DNA of 64,000 bases from Candidatus Hodarchaeota archaeon (GTDB lineage: Archaea > Asgardarchaeota > Heimdallarchaeia > Hodarchaeales > Hodarchaeaceae): positions 19,083 to 83,082 of the forward strand of contig JAEOSR010000032.1 of NCBI GenBank assembly GCA_016840285.1, given 5' to 3'. How positions within the stretch are numbered: the first letter of the stretch is position 1; every line of letters begins with the position of its first letter. Under the pieces are notes generated by a model. The model saw nothing but the letters and a program-made list of their open reading frames with translations. It was not told the DNA's origin and did not search any database. Below are positions 41,670 to 49,555 of the stretch, piece by piece. The position numbers were made by a program, and so were the translations under genes.

Positions 41670-42134
41670 CTAAATTTTGATATTAATTATCGTCACAAGA
41701 GTAGATCCAAGATTAAAAGCTGATGATTTTAAATAATTTTTCCGATGAACCGCGAGAATGTCCCCAGTTCTATCAATCAACACCTGAGAGTAATAGATTT
41801 TTCCATTCTTCGCTTCTGTCATGCCAAAACAAATGATAATGCTATATTCTCTGGCTAAGTCGGCAATAAAAGTCGTTTCTTCTCCTGGGATGGATTTAGA
41901 AATCCTTTGATGGTACTCTTTGTTATCTTTAGGAAAATAATACCAACTCAAGATTACCTCACCAAATAAAATTAATTCAACTTCGGGGTGAGCCGCTATA
42001 ATCCTTGTAATGTATTGTTTAATTGTTTGTAGATTTCTTTCTAGAGAAGGATCACACTTCATGGCAACACTGGCAACTTTTAGTGTAATATCAGTGTTTT
42101 TCACATTGTATAGAAAACGGTCAAGAATTGGCAT
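41670..42134 (-). pseudogene. Truncated nitrilase-superfamily protein
   Basis: A 154-residue frame resembling the N-terminal half of carbon-nitrogen hydrolases: KVASVAMKCDPSLERNLQTIKQYITRIIAAHPEVELILFGEVILSW (catalytic Glu in FGE), then FIADLAREYSIIICFGMTEAKNGKIYYSQVLIDRTGDILAVHRKNYL (catalytic Lys in HRKNYL). The half with the catalytic Cys is missing, so it cannot be an active enzyme. It lies between an AbiEi remnant and repeat copy 7. Confidence 0.65.
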
Positions 42135-42172
42135 CTTGTCAACGGCCAGAAGGCGAGATTTTAAATAATTTC

Positions 42173-42216
42173 TATAGGAGCAATCTCAATTTCCACCCGA
42201 CTAGCCCTTGTGCCAC
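42173..42216 (+). repeat. Dispersed repeat copy 7 (right part)
   Basis: Contains TATAGGAGCAATCTCAATTTCCAC and GACTAGCCCTTGTGCC. The last bases before the ATTAGTGG end are lost. It lies 38 bases ahead of copy 8. Confidence 0.6.
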
Positions 42217-42253
42217 ACATTGTCAATAATTTTTCCCAATCGCTTAGCAAATC

Positions 42254-42350
42254 CAGTGGACAGACAACAGATCAAATACTCGCAAATTGAAAATAATTGA
42301 GGTAAATGACTCCTTAATGCTATCTGACGATAGTTCCGCAAAATTTCCAC
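42254..42350 (+). repeat. Dispersed repeat copy 8
   Basis: Contains CAGTGGACAGACAACAGATC, ACTCGCAAATTGAAA, ATGACTCCTTAATGC, TATCTGACGATAGTTCCGC and TTTCCACC. The GTTCCGC variant after GACGATA is shared with copies 9 and 17, which flank the related toxin-antitoxin pairs. Confidence 0.75.
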
Positions 42351-42501
42351 CCGATAATTAATTGAAAATACCTTAAATCAATGAAAATCTTCATTTTCGG
42401 ATAAATTTAGTCTCTATTATGCCCAGTGAAGATATTTTCCTATTGCTTGATTAAAATCTGAATTATTCTCCTTACTAAGGGAGAAAAATATTATAGAAAG
42501 A

Positions 42502-42533
42502 TTTTTATACATATGTAAACAAAAATGTTTACA
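42502..42533 (+). promoter_or_regulatory. TATA box and palindromic operator of RHH/RelE pair 1
   Basis: TATA box TTTTTATA at 42502-42509, followed at 42514-42533 by the palindrome TGTAAAC-AAAAAT-GTTTACA. The position between TATA box and start codon fits an autoregulatory operator for the RHH antitoxin. The same sequence recurs at 57372-57403. Confidence 0.75.
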
Positions 42534-42558
42534 AGTAATAACTTAAGTCCTCAAGAAA

Positions 42559-42783
42559 GTGAGATATTTGGCCCAAGTACAGCTAAGAATTCCTGATGAA
42601 ATGCTTTCCACTATTGATAAATGGGTGATCGAAGGGAGATATCGAAGCAGAAGTGATGCCATCAAAACTATGATTACGGTATACTTAGAACGGGAAAAAA
42701 CCCGTGAATTTTATAAAATGCTACAAGAGAGAAGCGAGGAAGCGAAAAATAATCCTGAAATATTAATCCCTTTTGATGATTGA
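42559..42783 (+). CDS. RHH (CopG-type) antitoxin, pair 1
   Basis: A 74-residue ribbon-helix-helix protein with GTG start. LAQVQLRIPDEMLSTIDKWVIEGRYRSRSDAIKTMITVYLEREK has the strand (VQLRIP) and the helices with the G-x-S/N-R-S-turn (YRSRSDAIK). The acidic C-terminal tail (NPEILIPFDD) would wrap and block the toxin. The toxin gene starts 6 bases after its stop. A near-identical pair is at 57429-57926. Confidence 0.88.
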   Translation: MRYLAQVQLRIPDEMLSTIDKWVIEGRYRSRSDAIKTMITVYLEREKTREFYKMLQERSEEAKNNPEILIPFDD

Positions 42784-42789
42784 ACCCGA

Positions 42790-43056
42790 ATGACGTACCA
42801 AATCCTTCTACATCCAAAAGCGGATGGTGCTCTGAAGAAACTCGAGAAGAAAACTCATGTCACGGTCAAAAAGAAGATCAGGGAATTAATGGACTCCCCA
42901 GAAAAAGGGGAAAGGTTACTAGGGACAACCTTTTGGAAACTACGAGCCGGGAATTATCGAATAATCTATGAAATTGAGACCAAGCCCGACAGGGTGTTAA
43001 TCCTCTATATTGGCCATCGAAAACACGTGTATGATGAGTTTCAAAGACTATTATAA
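42790..43056 (+). CDS. RelE/ParE-family toxin, pair 1
   Basis: An 88-residue RelE-fold toxin: MTYQILLHPKADGALKKLEKKTHVTVKKKIRELMDSP then LLGTTFWKLRAGNYRIIYEIETKPDRVLILYIGHRKHVYDEF. The LRAGNYRIIYEI strand and the GHRKHVY end are the family hallmarks (basic and aromatic residues that act on ribosome-bound mRNA in RelE). Repeat copy 9 starts 30 bases after the stop. Confidence 0.88.
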   Translation: MTYQILLHPKADGALKKLEKKTHVTVKKKIRELMDSPEKGERLLGTTFWKLRAGNYRIIYEIETKPDRVLILYIGHRKHVYDEFQRLL

Positions 43057-43085
43057 GGGATAGATCACCACTCTCTTTAGAATAT

Positions 43086-43176
43086 TCGAATTTACAAAAA
43101 CAGTGGACAGACATCAGACCGCATGCTCGTAAATTGAAGCTAACGACTCCTTAAAGCCACCTGACGATAGTTCCGC
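43086..43176 (+). repeat. Dispersed repeat copy 9
   Basis: Contains TCGAATTTACAAAAACAGTG, GACAGACATCAGACCGCATG, CTCGTAAATTGAAGCTAAC, GACTCCTTAAAGCC and ACCTGACGATAGTTCCGC. It directly follows RHH/RelE pair 1, at the place where copy 18 follows pair 2. Confidence 0.8.
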
Positions 43177-43198
43177 TCTCATCTAGTTTAAGTTAATC

Positions 43199-43444
43199 TC
43201 ATTTTTCAACAAAAACATGAGTACGAATTAATTCAGCGTAATGTCGCAATTTTTGGGTTAACATAAAGTTATATTTCTTATCCGGGCTATCTATAATATC
43301 CGCAGCGTTTATTAAATCCATGGCAAAAAACAAGGCTTCATCTCCACGAATAAATAACCCTGGCCAATCATCACCAAATTGAACTGCCCCAGTTTCAACT
43401 CTTTTACCATCATCAGGATAAGCGAGACTTCTTACGCTTTTCAT
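43199..43444 (-). CDS. Small protein of unknown function between repeats
   Basis: An 81-residue frame: MKSVRSLAYPDDGKRVETGAVQFGDDWPGLFIRGDEALFFAMDLINAADIIDSP... The sequence GDDWPGLFIRGDEALFFA reads like a compact globular protein. No family recognised. It is the only gene between repeat copies 9 and 10, with an ATG start and AAGGAGA upstream. Confidence 0.55.
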   Translation of the reverse strand: MKSVRSLAYPDDGKRVETGAVQFGDDWPGLFIRGDEALFFAMDLINAADIIDSPDKKYNFMLTQKLRHYAELIRTHVFVEK

Positions 43445-43556
43445 TTACAATCTCCTTTGTAAGTAATTGTTATCAGATGTATTTTACAAGGTGGAATAAT
43501 AGCATTACTACCCTGAAGTTATCTTTTTGGGCCTCCCATTTGTCTAATTTTCACTC

Positions 43557-43659
43557 CCCGAAAATAAACAAAAAGCGTACAGACAGCAAACGGAATGCTC
43601 GTAAATTGAAGCAAACAACTCCTTAAGCCAACTGACGATAGGAACATCTCAATTTCCAT
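43557..43659 (+). repeat. Dispersed repeat copy 10
   Basis: Left edge CCGAAAATAAACAAAAAGCG, then TACAGACAGCAAACGGAATG, CTCGTAAATTGAAGCAAAC, AACTCCTTAAGCCAACTGAC and GATAGGAACATCTCAATTTC. The right third (GCCCTGGTGCGATTAGTGG) is missing. The 230 bases between it and the VapC gene hold no further gene. Confidence 0.85.
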
Positions 43660-43891
43660 CATCAAGCAAAGAGAATGATAATTTATTCCTTAAAAAAAGC
43701 GTACATCGATTAGTAGTAGCACGTTCTTTTAGATAGCTACTCTCATGATACCATGGTAACATTGTTTTTCCCGACAATATTGATTATTTGTAGAATGACT
43801 AGCTCTTGATAGCTTCTGTTCATGCACTCTCATGAGCTTATCTAGATTATTACCGAGAATTAAACAAATTTGGCCAAAAAGCATCCATAAT

Positions 43892-44296
43892 TTACCCGAT
43901 GATCTGAAAACCTGCCTGTTCGAAGTGAGAATCATAAGAAAAGGCAATATTCATTCCTAAAGAACGCATAACGACAAAACTGGTACAATCAGTAAAACTA
44001 TAAGATTTATCATGATGTTCTTTGAAAAATTCCCAGGACGATTCCTCCAACGCTTCTAAAATCCAGAGAATTCTAATATTGGGTGAGTTTCTTATTGTTT
44101 CCCCAATTCGGATTGTCTCTTCATGTGATACTCTTCCCCTTAAGAGAGTAAAAAGCTCATCAAGGATGTAATTGGTTGAAATCATTTTTCCATATTTGCC
44201 TTCTCTGATTTGGCTCTCAATTTCAACCGCAGAGGGATAATTAATATCATTTTTCACTTTAGACGCAAAAAAAGCTCCTGTATCTATAAAAATCAT
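43892..44296 (-). CDS. vapC: VapC-like PIN-domain toxin, pair A
   Basis: A 134-residue PIN-domain nuclease. The first catalytic Asp is in MIFIDTGAFF, the Glu in TNYILDELFTLL, and later acidic positions are in FTDCTSFVVM and AFSYDSHFEQAGF, giving the PIN set. VapC toxins cut tRNA or rRNA. The antitoxin gene lies just upstream on the same strand (34 bases). Confidence 0.85.
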   Translation of the reverse strand: MIFIDTGAFFASKVKNDINYPSAVEIESQIREGKYGKMISTNYILDELFTLLRGRVSHEETIRIGETIRNSPNIRILWILEALEESSWEFFKEHHDKSYSFTDCTSFVVMRSLGMNIAFSYDSHFEQAGFQIIG

Positions 44297-44330
44297 GAGA
44301 TCACCTTGATGGAGAGCAAAGTCGAACCAT

Positions 44331-44573
44331 TCACTCCGTGTTGTAAATAATCTGATCTACTTCTTGAGACGCTTTTTCATCTTTGATATGAGACTTAACG
44401 ACGAGATTAAAATAGGGATCGTTCTCATCAATAGTATCATTCTTGAGAAGACTTAGAATGGCTCGTTTAACTGCTTCCTTGATTGATATCTCATGTTGGG
44501 TAGCATAGTCAACCAGAATCGCATGTTCTTCAGGCGAAAGGGTAGTTTGGACAACTTTCTCCTTAAACTTCAT
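44331..44573 (-). CDS. vapB: VapB-like antitoxin, pair A
   Basis: An 80-residue protein. KVVQTTLSPEEHAILVDYATQHEISIKEAVKRAILSLLKND fits a ribbon-helix-helix DNA-binding domain (strand VVQTTL, then two helices). The acidic C-terminal tail (QEVDQIIYNTE) would bind the toxin. ATG start. The plus-strand side of this region, up to 44860, contains only weak frames. Confidence 0.8.
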   Translation of the reverse strand: MKFKEKVVQTTLSPEEHAILVDYATQHEISIKEAVKRAILSLLKNDTIDENDPYFNLVVKSHIKDEKASQEVDQIIYNTE

Positions 44574-44849
44574 GTTTCATCTCTCATATTAAATGAAACA
44601 TGGACCGTATTTAAAGATAATGGTTTTGATCATAAGGAACCTCATCTCGAGAAATTCATGATGTATCCCTCTCACCCCACCCTTTGGCCCTTCTACCATC
44701 GTCTGGGTGGGAAACGGTCTTACACCACTTTGGGGTATGACTTTTATAAAGGTAAGTTCCCAGTTTTGAAGTCGATCATTATTTAATTTGCTATTACTAT
44801 TGGATAGCCCCCCTAAAAAAAGGGTGGTAAGTGAATATAACGGAATCCT
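44574..44849. other. Gap between VapBC pair A and repeat copy 11
   Basis: About 275 bases without a convincing gene. A plus-strand frame (FMMYPSHPTLWPFYHRLGGKRSYTTLGYDFYKGK) is open but overlaps the antitoxin gene and has no good start; it could be a remnant of a lost gene. Confidence 0.3.
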
Positions 44850-44996
44850 CCCAAAAGGAAAAATAAAGGACAAATATCAGACCGTCGCTCGTGTAATTGA
44901 AGCTAGTGACTCTTTAAGCCACCTGACGATAGGAACATCTCAATTTCCACAATTTTTGAGAAAATTCGCCCTGGTGCGATTAGTGGGAGCCAGTTG
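44850..44996 (+). repeat. Dispersed repeat copy 11 (full length)
   Basis: One of the most complete copies. Parts in order: AAAAATAAAGGACAAATATC, AGACCGTCGCTCGTGTAATT, GAAGCTAGTGACTCTTTAAG, CCACCTGACGATAGGAACAT, CTCAATTTCCACAATTTTTG, AGAAAATTCGCCCTGGTGCG, ATTAGTGGGAGCCAGTTGAA. The TCTCAA...TTGAGA arms form a hairpin. Confidence 0.88.
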
Positions 44997-45141
44997 AAAT
45001 CTGGATAATTATGAATTGAATAAATAAAAGCATTTCCATCTTCGTAAAGAAAAAGCTAATTAGGCTTATAATATTCCTTACATCTTATTGATTGAAGACT
45101 ATTGAAAAATAGGATAAAACAGATTAAAAAAGGTAAAATTC

Positions 45142-47808
45142 ATGGAGATAACAGAAGCCATTGAATTCTTCAAACAAGGTCAATTGAAAAAGGCTTTGCA
45201 GGAAATAAATCGAGAAAGAAAGAAATCAAATAGTGCTAAACTCCTGAAAGCTTTAATTCTTTATTATCAAGGACAATTTAAAGACGCCTATCAACTAACA
45301 GATCGAGTGCTTACTGAAGATCCTTCTAACATTGAATTGGAAGATGAATTCAAAGCTCGTATTGTGAAAGCACATTCTAGTTTTATTCTTATGCAATGGC
45401 GAGACGCATTTTCAGGGGTAAATATGGCCGAGAATTTGATTGATAAATTATCTTCAACATTTCTGGAAAGCGAGAAGATTTGGGGCGCAGAACTGAATCT
45501 TATCAAAGGACTTCTCACTGAAATATTTTTTGGAGAAGTAGATTTGGCAATAAATATTGAGCAGCAAGCATACGATCTTTTTACCGAGATGGGAGATTAT
45601 CGGGGCGCAACTCGGGCACTGAACTTTATGAGTTCAATATATTTCTTTGAAGGCTTTTTGGAGGAATCTAAGGAAGCTGCAGAGCAAGCTTCAGCTCTTT
45701 CTGAAGAAAAAGGAATTAAGAGTGAATTAGTCTTATCGTTGATTCGATTTGGGAACTATTATCTTTCTATAGGAAATCTCGAGGCTGCCCATAAGGTGAT
45801 ACAGAAAGGAATGAATCTAATCCGTGACATTGAACACAAATGGTTTGAGGGGGAGTTGCGATTACTTCTGGGAAAGGTTTACTATTGTCAGGGAGAGTTC
45901 CAAAAGAGTCAGGATGAAACTCAACAGAGTATTCAGTTAGCTGAGGAAGTTGGTGACCAACATCTTGAGGCAAAAAGTATCCTCAATTTAGGAGATATTT
46001 TACAGGTTAATGGGGATGTTCATGGAGCAATAGAAAAATTTCATCAAAGCTTCCGCATTTTTAGAGGATTAAAAGATTCAAATTGTTCTATTGATACTAA
46101 TTTGAAGCTGGGAAAAGCTTACATGCTTTTAGGGGAACTAAAACTGGCTTATCAACAATTTCAAAACAGTTTCATTCATCGTTTATGGAATAGATATGAT
46201 AATCAACCAACAGATGAAATTCCCCTCCACGCGTTCGCTTATCCCGAAACACTTTTTCAACTTGTATTGGTCGCTCTAGAATTACAATTAATTGAGGAAG
46301 CAAAAGAGTACCTTGAGAGATTGGAAAAATTTCATGTGCGAGAAACTAATTCCCTCATTCGGTATCAAACCAGATTAGCAAAAGCATTAATTTTGAAACG
46401 AAGTACTCGACTCCCAAGAAAAATAGAAGCTCAAACAATCCTAAATGAATTAGTAAATGAAAGAATGGTGGACCATAGCTTAACAGTGATAGCTATTCTG
46501 AATTATTGTGATATGTTAGTGGCTGAATTAAAATTCTCTGGCGAAATAGAAGTCTTAAACGAAATTAACGACTTATTTCAAAAGCTGATCGACTTAAGTC
46601 GGTCCAAAAATGCACCATTCATTGAGATTGATGCTCTTCTACTAAGCTCTAAAGTGAGTTTAATTGAAGGAGATATTCAAAAAGCGAAGGCTTATCTTAA
46701 CGAAGCTCAAAATACTGCAGAAGATAAAGAACTCTCTTATTTATTACCAAAAATTATTCGACAACAAGAGGCATTCGATAATGAAGCAATCCAGTATTAT
46801 GATAAACCCCATCTGAAGGAGCGACTAGAAGGAGTTCAACTCCAAGATTATATCATTGAAACCCTGAAAGCAAGTTTTATCCAAGATCTCGGGCGACAAT
46901 TTTTCCCGATTTCAAGAAGGGATCTCCAAGAAAAATACCAACTGATCTATCAAGACGTTCTAAAAGAACAAGTTGACGATCAGAAAAGTAAATGTCGAGT
47001 AGGGATTGCTCAAATTGGCCTCGCAACACAACAGGATCTTCTTAGTGAATTCTATGAAGAATTTCACCCAGGACTATTAAGCTTGAAAAAAGAGAAAGTG
47101 AATATCATCGGATTAAAAGTGAAGGAAATGATTGAGGAGGCTCAGGGCAAAGGAGTGAACATTTTAATTTTTCCAGAGCTCTCTATTGATCTTAATTATT
47201 CTCAGCTCATGGAAGAAATTTCAAGATATGCAACACAATTTCAAATGTACATTATTCCAGGTTCATATCACAAGAAAGAGACAAAAAGAAATGTTAGTGT
47301 AGTTATCACACCAGATGGAATCCTTTGGGAACAGGAAAAACATATCCCTGCTACAATAACATATGCAGACAAACGATTCACTGAAGGTATTGATGTGGAA
47401 ACTGGTCAAAGAAAAATGATAATTGGAAACACAGAATATGGAAGAATAGCAATTGTAATTTGTCGTGATTTCCTCGATATGGACTTGAGAGTAGAATTGA
47501 AAAATTTTGAACCTCCAATTGATCTGATTATCAATTTATCATTTACACCAGTTACTGCGGATTTTAAAGCTGCTCATTTTGACGCTCGACGATCGATTTA
47601 TGCCTACTGCTTCTTTGCCAATATCGGGGAGTTTGGGGGTTCTTCCATCTATACACCAGAAAAAGAACGAATCGATCGAACTATCCCCGCGGGAAAAGAA
47701 GGATTGATTTACAAAGACGTAGACTTATTCCAGCTACGTTCAGAGAGAAAAAAATGGGGAAAAAAACGAAAATTTGAACCCAGGTTTATTCAAAGCACAA
47801 GAAATTGA
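45142..47808 (+). CDS. TPR protein fused to a nitrilase-family amidohydrolase
   Basis: An 888-residue two-part protein. About residues 1-560 are helical tetratricopeptide-type repeats (for example GDYRGATRALNFMSSIYFFEGFLEESKEAAEQA and DQHLEAKSILNLGDILQVNGDVHGAIEKFHQ). About 610-860 form a carbon-nitrogen hydrolase domain with the full Glu-Lys-Cys triad: Glu 679 in FPELS, Lys 733 in EKHIPAT, Cys 774 in VICRDF. Nitrilase-type enzymes cleave amides or nitriles; the TPR part would bind a protein partner or substrate. The fusion is unusual. It is a single gene between repeat copies 11 and 12. Debris of similar parts (TPR at 35101, nitrilase at 41670) lies nearby. Confidence 0.82.
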   Translation: MEITEAIEFFKQGQLKKALQEINRERKKSNSAKLLKALILYYQGQFKDAYQLTDRVLTEDPSNIELEDEFKARIVKAHSSFILMQWRDAFSGVNMAENLIDKLSSTFLESEKIWGAELNLIKGLLTEIFFGEVDLAINIEQQAYDLFTEMGDYRGATRALNFMSSIYFFEGFLEESKEAAEQASALSEEKGIKSELVLSLIRFGNYYLSIGNLEAAHKVIQKGMNLIRDIEHKWFEGELRLLLGKVYYCQGEFQKSQDETQQSIQLAEEVGDQHLEAKSILNLGDILQVNGDVHGAIEKFHQSFRIFRGLKDSNCSIDTNLKLGKAYMLLGELKLAYQQFQNSFIHRLWNRYDNQPTDEIPLHAFAYPETLFQLVLVALELQLIEEAKEYLERLEKFHVRETNSLIRYQTRLAKALILKRSTRLPRKIEAQTILNELVNERMVDHSLTVIAILNYCDMLVAELKFSGEIEVLNEINDLFQKLIDLSRSKNAPFIEIDALLLSSKVSLIEGDIQKAKAYLNEAQNTAEDKELSYLLPKIIRQQEAFDNEAIQYYDKPHLKERLEGVQLQDYIIETLKASFIQDLGRQFFPISRRDLQEKYQLIYQDVLKEQVDDQKSKCRVGIAQIGLATQQDLLSEFYEEFHPGLLSLKKEKVNIIGLKVKEMIEEAQGKGVNILIFPELSIDLNYSQLMEEISRYATQFQMYIIPGSYHKKETKRNVSVVITPDGILWEQEKHIPATITYADKRFTEGIDVETGQRKMIIGNTEYGRIAIVICRDFLDMDLRVELKNFEPPIDLIINLSFTPVTADFKAAHFDARRSIYAYCFFANIGEFGGSSIYTPEKERIDRTIPAGKEGLIYKDVDLFQLRSERKKWGKKRKFEPRFIQSTRN

Positions 47809-47865
47809 GCACTTCTGCATTGTCCATTTAGCTGGAGAATAATGTACCTCTTTATCCATTTTTCT

Positions 47866-48003
47866 CCGAAAATTAACAAAAAGCGTACAGACACCAGACC
47901 GATGCCCGTGTAATTGAAGCTAACGACTCCTTAAGCCACCTGACGATAGATTTTTGGAAAAAATCTTAATTTCCACAATTTTCTCAAAAATGAGTCCTTG
48001 TGC
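47866..48003 (+). repeat. Dispersed repeat copy 12
   Basis: Left edge CCGAAAATTAACAAAAAGCG, TACAGACACCAGACCGATGC, CCGTGTAATTGAAGCTAACG, ACTCCTTAAGCCACCTGACG, the hairpin variant GATTTTTGGAAAAAATC, and TTAATTTCCACAATTTTCTC. The right end is altered (GAGTCCTTGTGC). Confidence 0.85.
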
Positions 48004-48034
48004 TTTAAATTTTCATACCTCCCTATTAGGTAGA

Positions 48035-48248
48035 CTAAAATCGTCCTGAAATAACAAGAACCACAGACACACCAACAGCTACAATTGTCAAAGCAAATAG
48101 GGAAGGAATAACAATGTTTGGGGGAGCTAAACATGTGCTTGCAGCCGACACAGTGCTTGGAACCGAACTTGCTGTTGAGGTAATCGTTTCACATCCAGAT
48201 GATGTTTGTCCAACCCATCAGAATCAGTAACAAAGCAGCTTCAACCAT
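48035..48248 (-). pseudogene. Surface-protein remnant with an internal deletion
   Basis: From the left on the minus strand: an ATG at 48248 with a hydrophobic start (VEAALLLILMGW) like a signal peptide; then, out of frame with it, a Ser/Thr-rich stretch with SSGCETITSTASSVPSTVS and a C-terminal membrane helix (IVIPSLFALTIVAVGVSVVLVIS) ending GRF-stop. This looks like a secreted, membrane-anchored protein whose whole middle has been lost. It lies between repeat copy 12 and VapBC pair B. Confidence 0.55.
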
Positions 48249-48252
48249 AATA

Positions 48253-48290
48253 TTTTTAATACTGTACTACATGTATATACATAAGAGGTG
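48253..48290 (+). promoter_or_regulatory. Promoter/operator and ribosome site of VapBC pair B
   Basis: TATA-like TTTTTAAT at 48254-48261, palindrome ATGTATATACAT at 48271-48282, and GAGGTG at 48285-48290 ahead of the ATG at 48296. Fits autoregulation by the antitoxin. Confidence 0.55.
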
Positions 48291-48295
48291 TTATT

Positions 48296-48553
48296 ATGGC
48301 TAATATCAGTGTACGCGTAGATGCAAGGATGAAGAAAGAAATGGAGCGCCTAAAGCAAGTAAATTGGAGTGAAGTGATCAGAGTGGCGATAAAAGAGCGC
48401 CTAAATCAGGAAAAACAAAAAAATCTTGCAAAGGCGGTTTTAATTAACGAAAAAATCCGGAAAAAAGCCCCAAGCGGATATGACAGTACAAGGATCATTC
48501 GAGAATGGAGAGATCGGAGAAGTCAGAGCACTGAAAGATCGACAGGAGGGTGA
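48296..48553 (+). CDS. vapB: VapB-like antitoxin, pair B
   Basis: An 85-residue protein: MANISVRVDARMKKEMERLKQVNWSEVIRVAIKERLNQEKQ is a typical short ribbon-helix-helix of archaeal VapB antitoxins (strand ISVRVD, helices around NWSEVIR). The C-terminal half with YDSTRIIREWRDRRS would bind the PIN toxin. Its stop overlaps the toxin's earliest possible GTG start. Confidence 0.85.
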   Translation: MANISVRVDARMKKEMERLKQVNWSEVIRVAIKERLNQEKQKNLAKAVLINEKIRKKAPSGYDSTRIIREWRDRRSQSTERSTGG

Positions 48554-48558
48554 AACAG

Positions 48559-49008
48559 ATGCAAAAAATAGTCGTGGATGCAGGTCTAGTGGTGAAGTGG
48601 TTCATTAGCGAAGAATACAGTCATCTAGCCCTAGAAATTAGAGACCATTTTGTTGATGGGCAAATAGAGTTGTATGCGCCTAATTTACTGCATTATGAGG
48701 TTCTGAATGCACTAAAATACAGTAATTTATTCTCTCGAGAGAATCTAGCTGATGCAGTCACCTCATTAGAAAATTATGGGATTATTCAATTACCACTAAA
48801 TGGGGAATATGCGCAAAAAACAATGCAATTAGCAGTGGAACAAAACATCTCCATCTATGATGCAGCATATGTGGGTTTAACCGATGTCATGGGAATTTGC
48901 GCATATTCAGCAGATAAGAAATTAGTGGATACAGTGCATAAAGACCATGGAAAATCTTTCTTTTTCATTACAACCCTAGAGGAGAAGAATGAAAAACCTG
49001 ACGCCTAA
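48559..49008 (+). CDS. vapC: VapC-like PIN-domain toxin, pair B
   Basis: PIN-domain nuclease of about 149 residues, ATG at 48559 (a GTG at 48550 is in frame). PIN residues: Asp in VVDAGLVVKWF, Glu in LLHYEVLNAL, Asp in ISIYDAAYVGL and Asp in AYSADKKLV. Some VapC toxins cut the sarcin-ricin loop of 23S rRNA. Only 12 bases after the stop lies a 23S rRNA fragment that contains this very loop, on the opposite strand. Confidence 0.88.
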   Translation: MQKIVVDAGLVVKWFISEEYSHLALEIRDHFVDGQIELYAPNLLHYEVLNALKYSNLFSRENLADAVTSLENYGIIQLPLNGEYAQKTMQLAVEQNISIYDAAYVGLTDVMGICAYSADKKLVDTVHKDHGKSFFFITTLEEKNEKPDA

Positions 49009-49020
49009 AAATCTTAATTT

Positions 49021-49305
49021 CCTCACGCGTACACGGCTGCTCTATCAACGGGATCGTCTATCCCAGCACTTGTTTACTCGCTCATGGTTATCGTCGCCGA
49101 TCCCCATGTCTTTCGATGCGAGTAAAATGGATCTGTCTTTTCGAGGGGCGTTTCGTGCTTAGATGCATTCAGCACTTATCGTTTAGCGCGTGGCTGCCGG
49201 GCGATACCCTTCCGGATAACCCGTAGACTAGAGGCGCCGAGGGTCCGTTCCTCTCGTACTGAGACCCCCTTCCTCTCACAGATCCAACACGTCACTATAT
49301 GCGTT
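49021..49305 (-). rRNA. Partial 23S rRNA 3' end with sarcin-ricin loop, copy 1
   Basis: Read on the minus strand this is the last 280 or so bases of an archaeal 23S rRNA: GACGTGTTGGATCTGTGAG, the sarcin-ricin loop (TCAGTACGAGAGGAACG between stem arms GGGGGTC and GACCCTC, 49239-49269), CTAGTCTACGGGTTATCC, GATAAGTGCTGAATGCATC, GATCGGCGACGATAACC and the terminal GCAGCCGTGTACGCGTGAGG. Nothing upstream of the last domain is present, so it is a fragment and not a working rRNA gene. It starts 12 bases after VapC pair B. Confidence 0.9.
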
Positions 49306-49555
49306 TCAATGTCAAGATACCTTTGCATTATACCAATTCATGGAAACTTTATATATTAGGAGTGGATGCAATAAAGCAGAAGAGTGAACGGAAAAAGATC
49401 TTTCCAATAATTCGCTTAGATAATTGGTTAAACACGTACAAACCATCCAGAACAACATAAGATGGAAGAGGATGGCGTTACAACTACCACCCGGATATGT
49501 CAAAACACGAACTATTAAAAGGGGGATACACTGATTTGATGATGAGAATAAAAGG
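49306..49555. other. Gap between 23S fragment 1 and the zinc-ribbon gene
   Basis: About 250 bases with no convincing gene and no dispersed repeat. The next gene starts at an ATG with AAAAGGATGA just upstream. Confidence 0.3.

Noticed and set aside
49021..49305. Functional rRNA operon
   Set aside because: Only the last domain of 23S rRNA is present, with vapC directly at the 3' side and no upstream 23S, 16S or 5S sequence.
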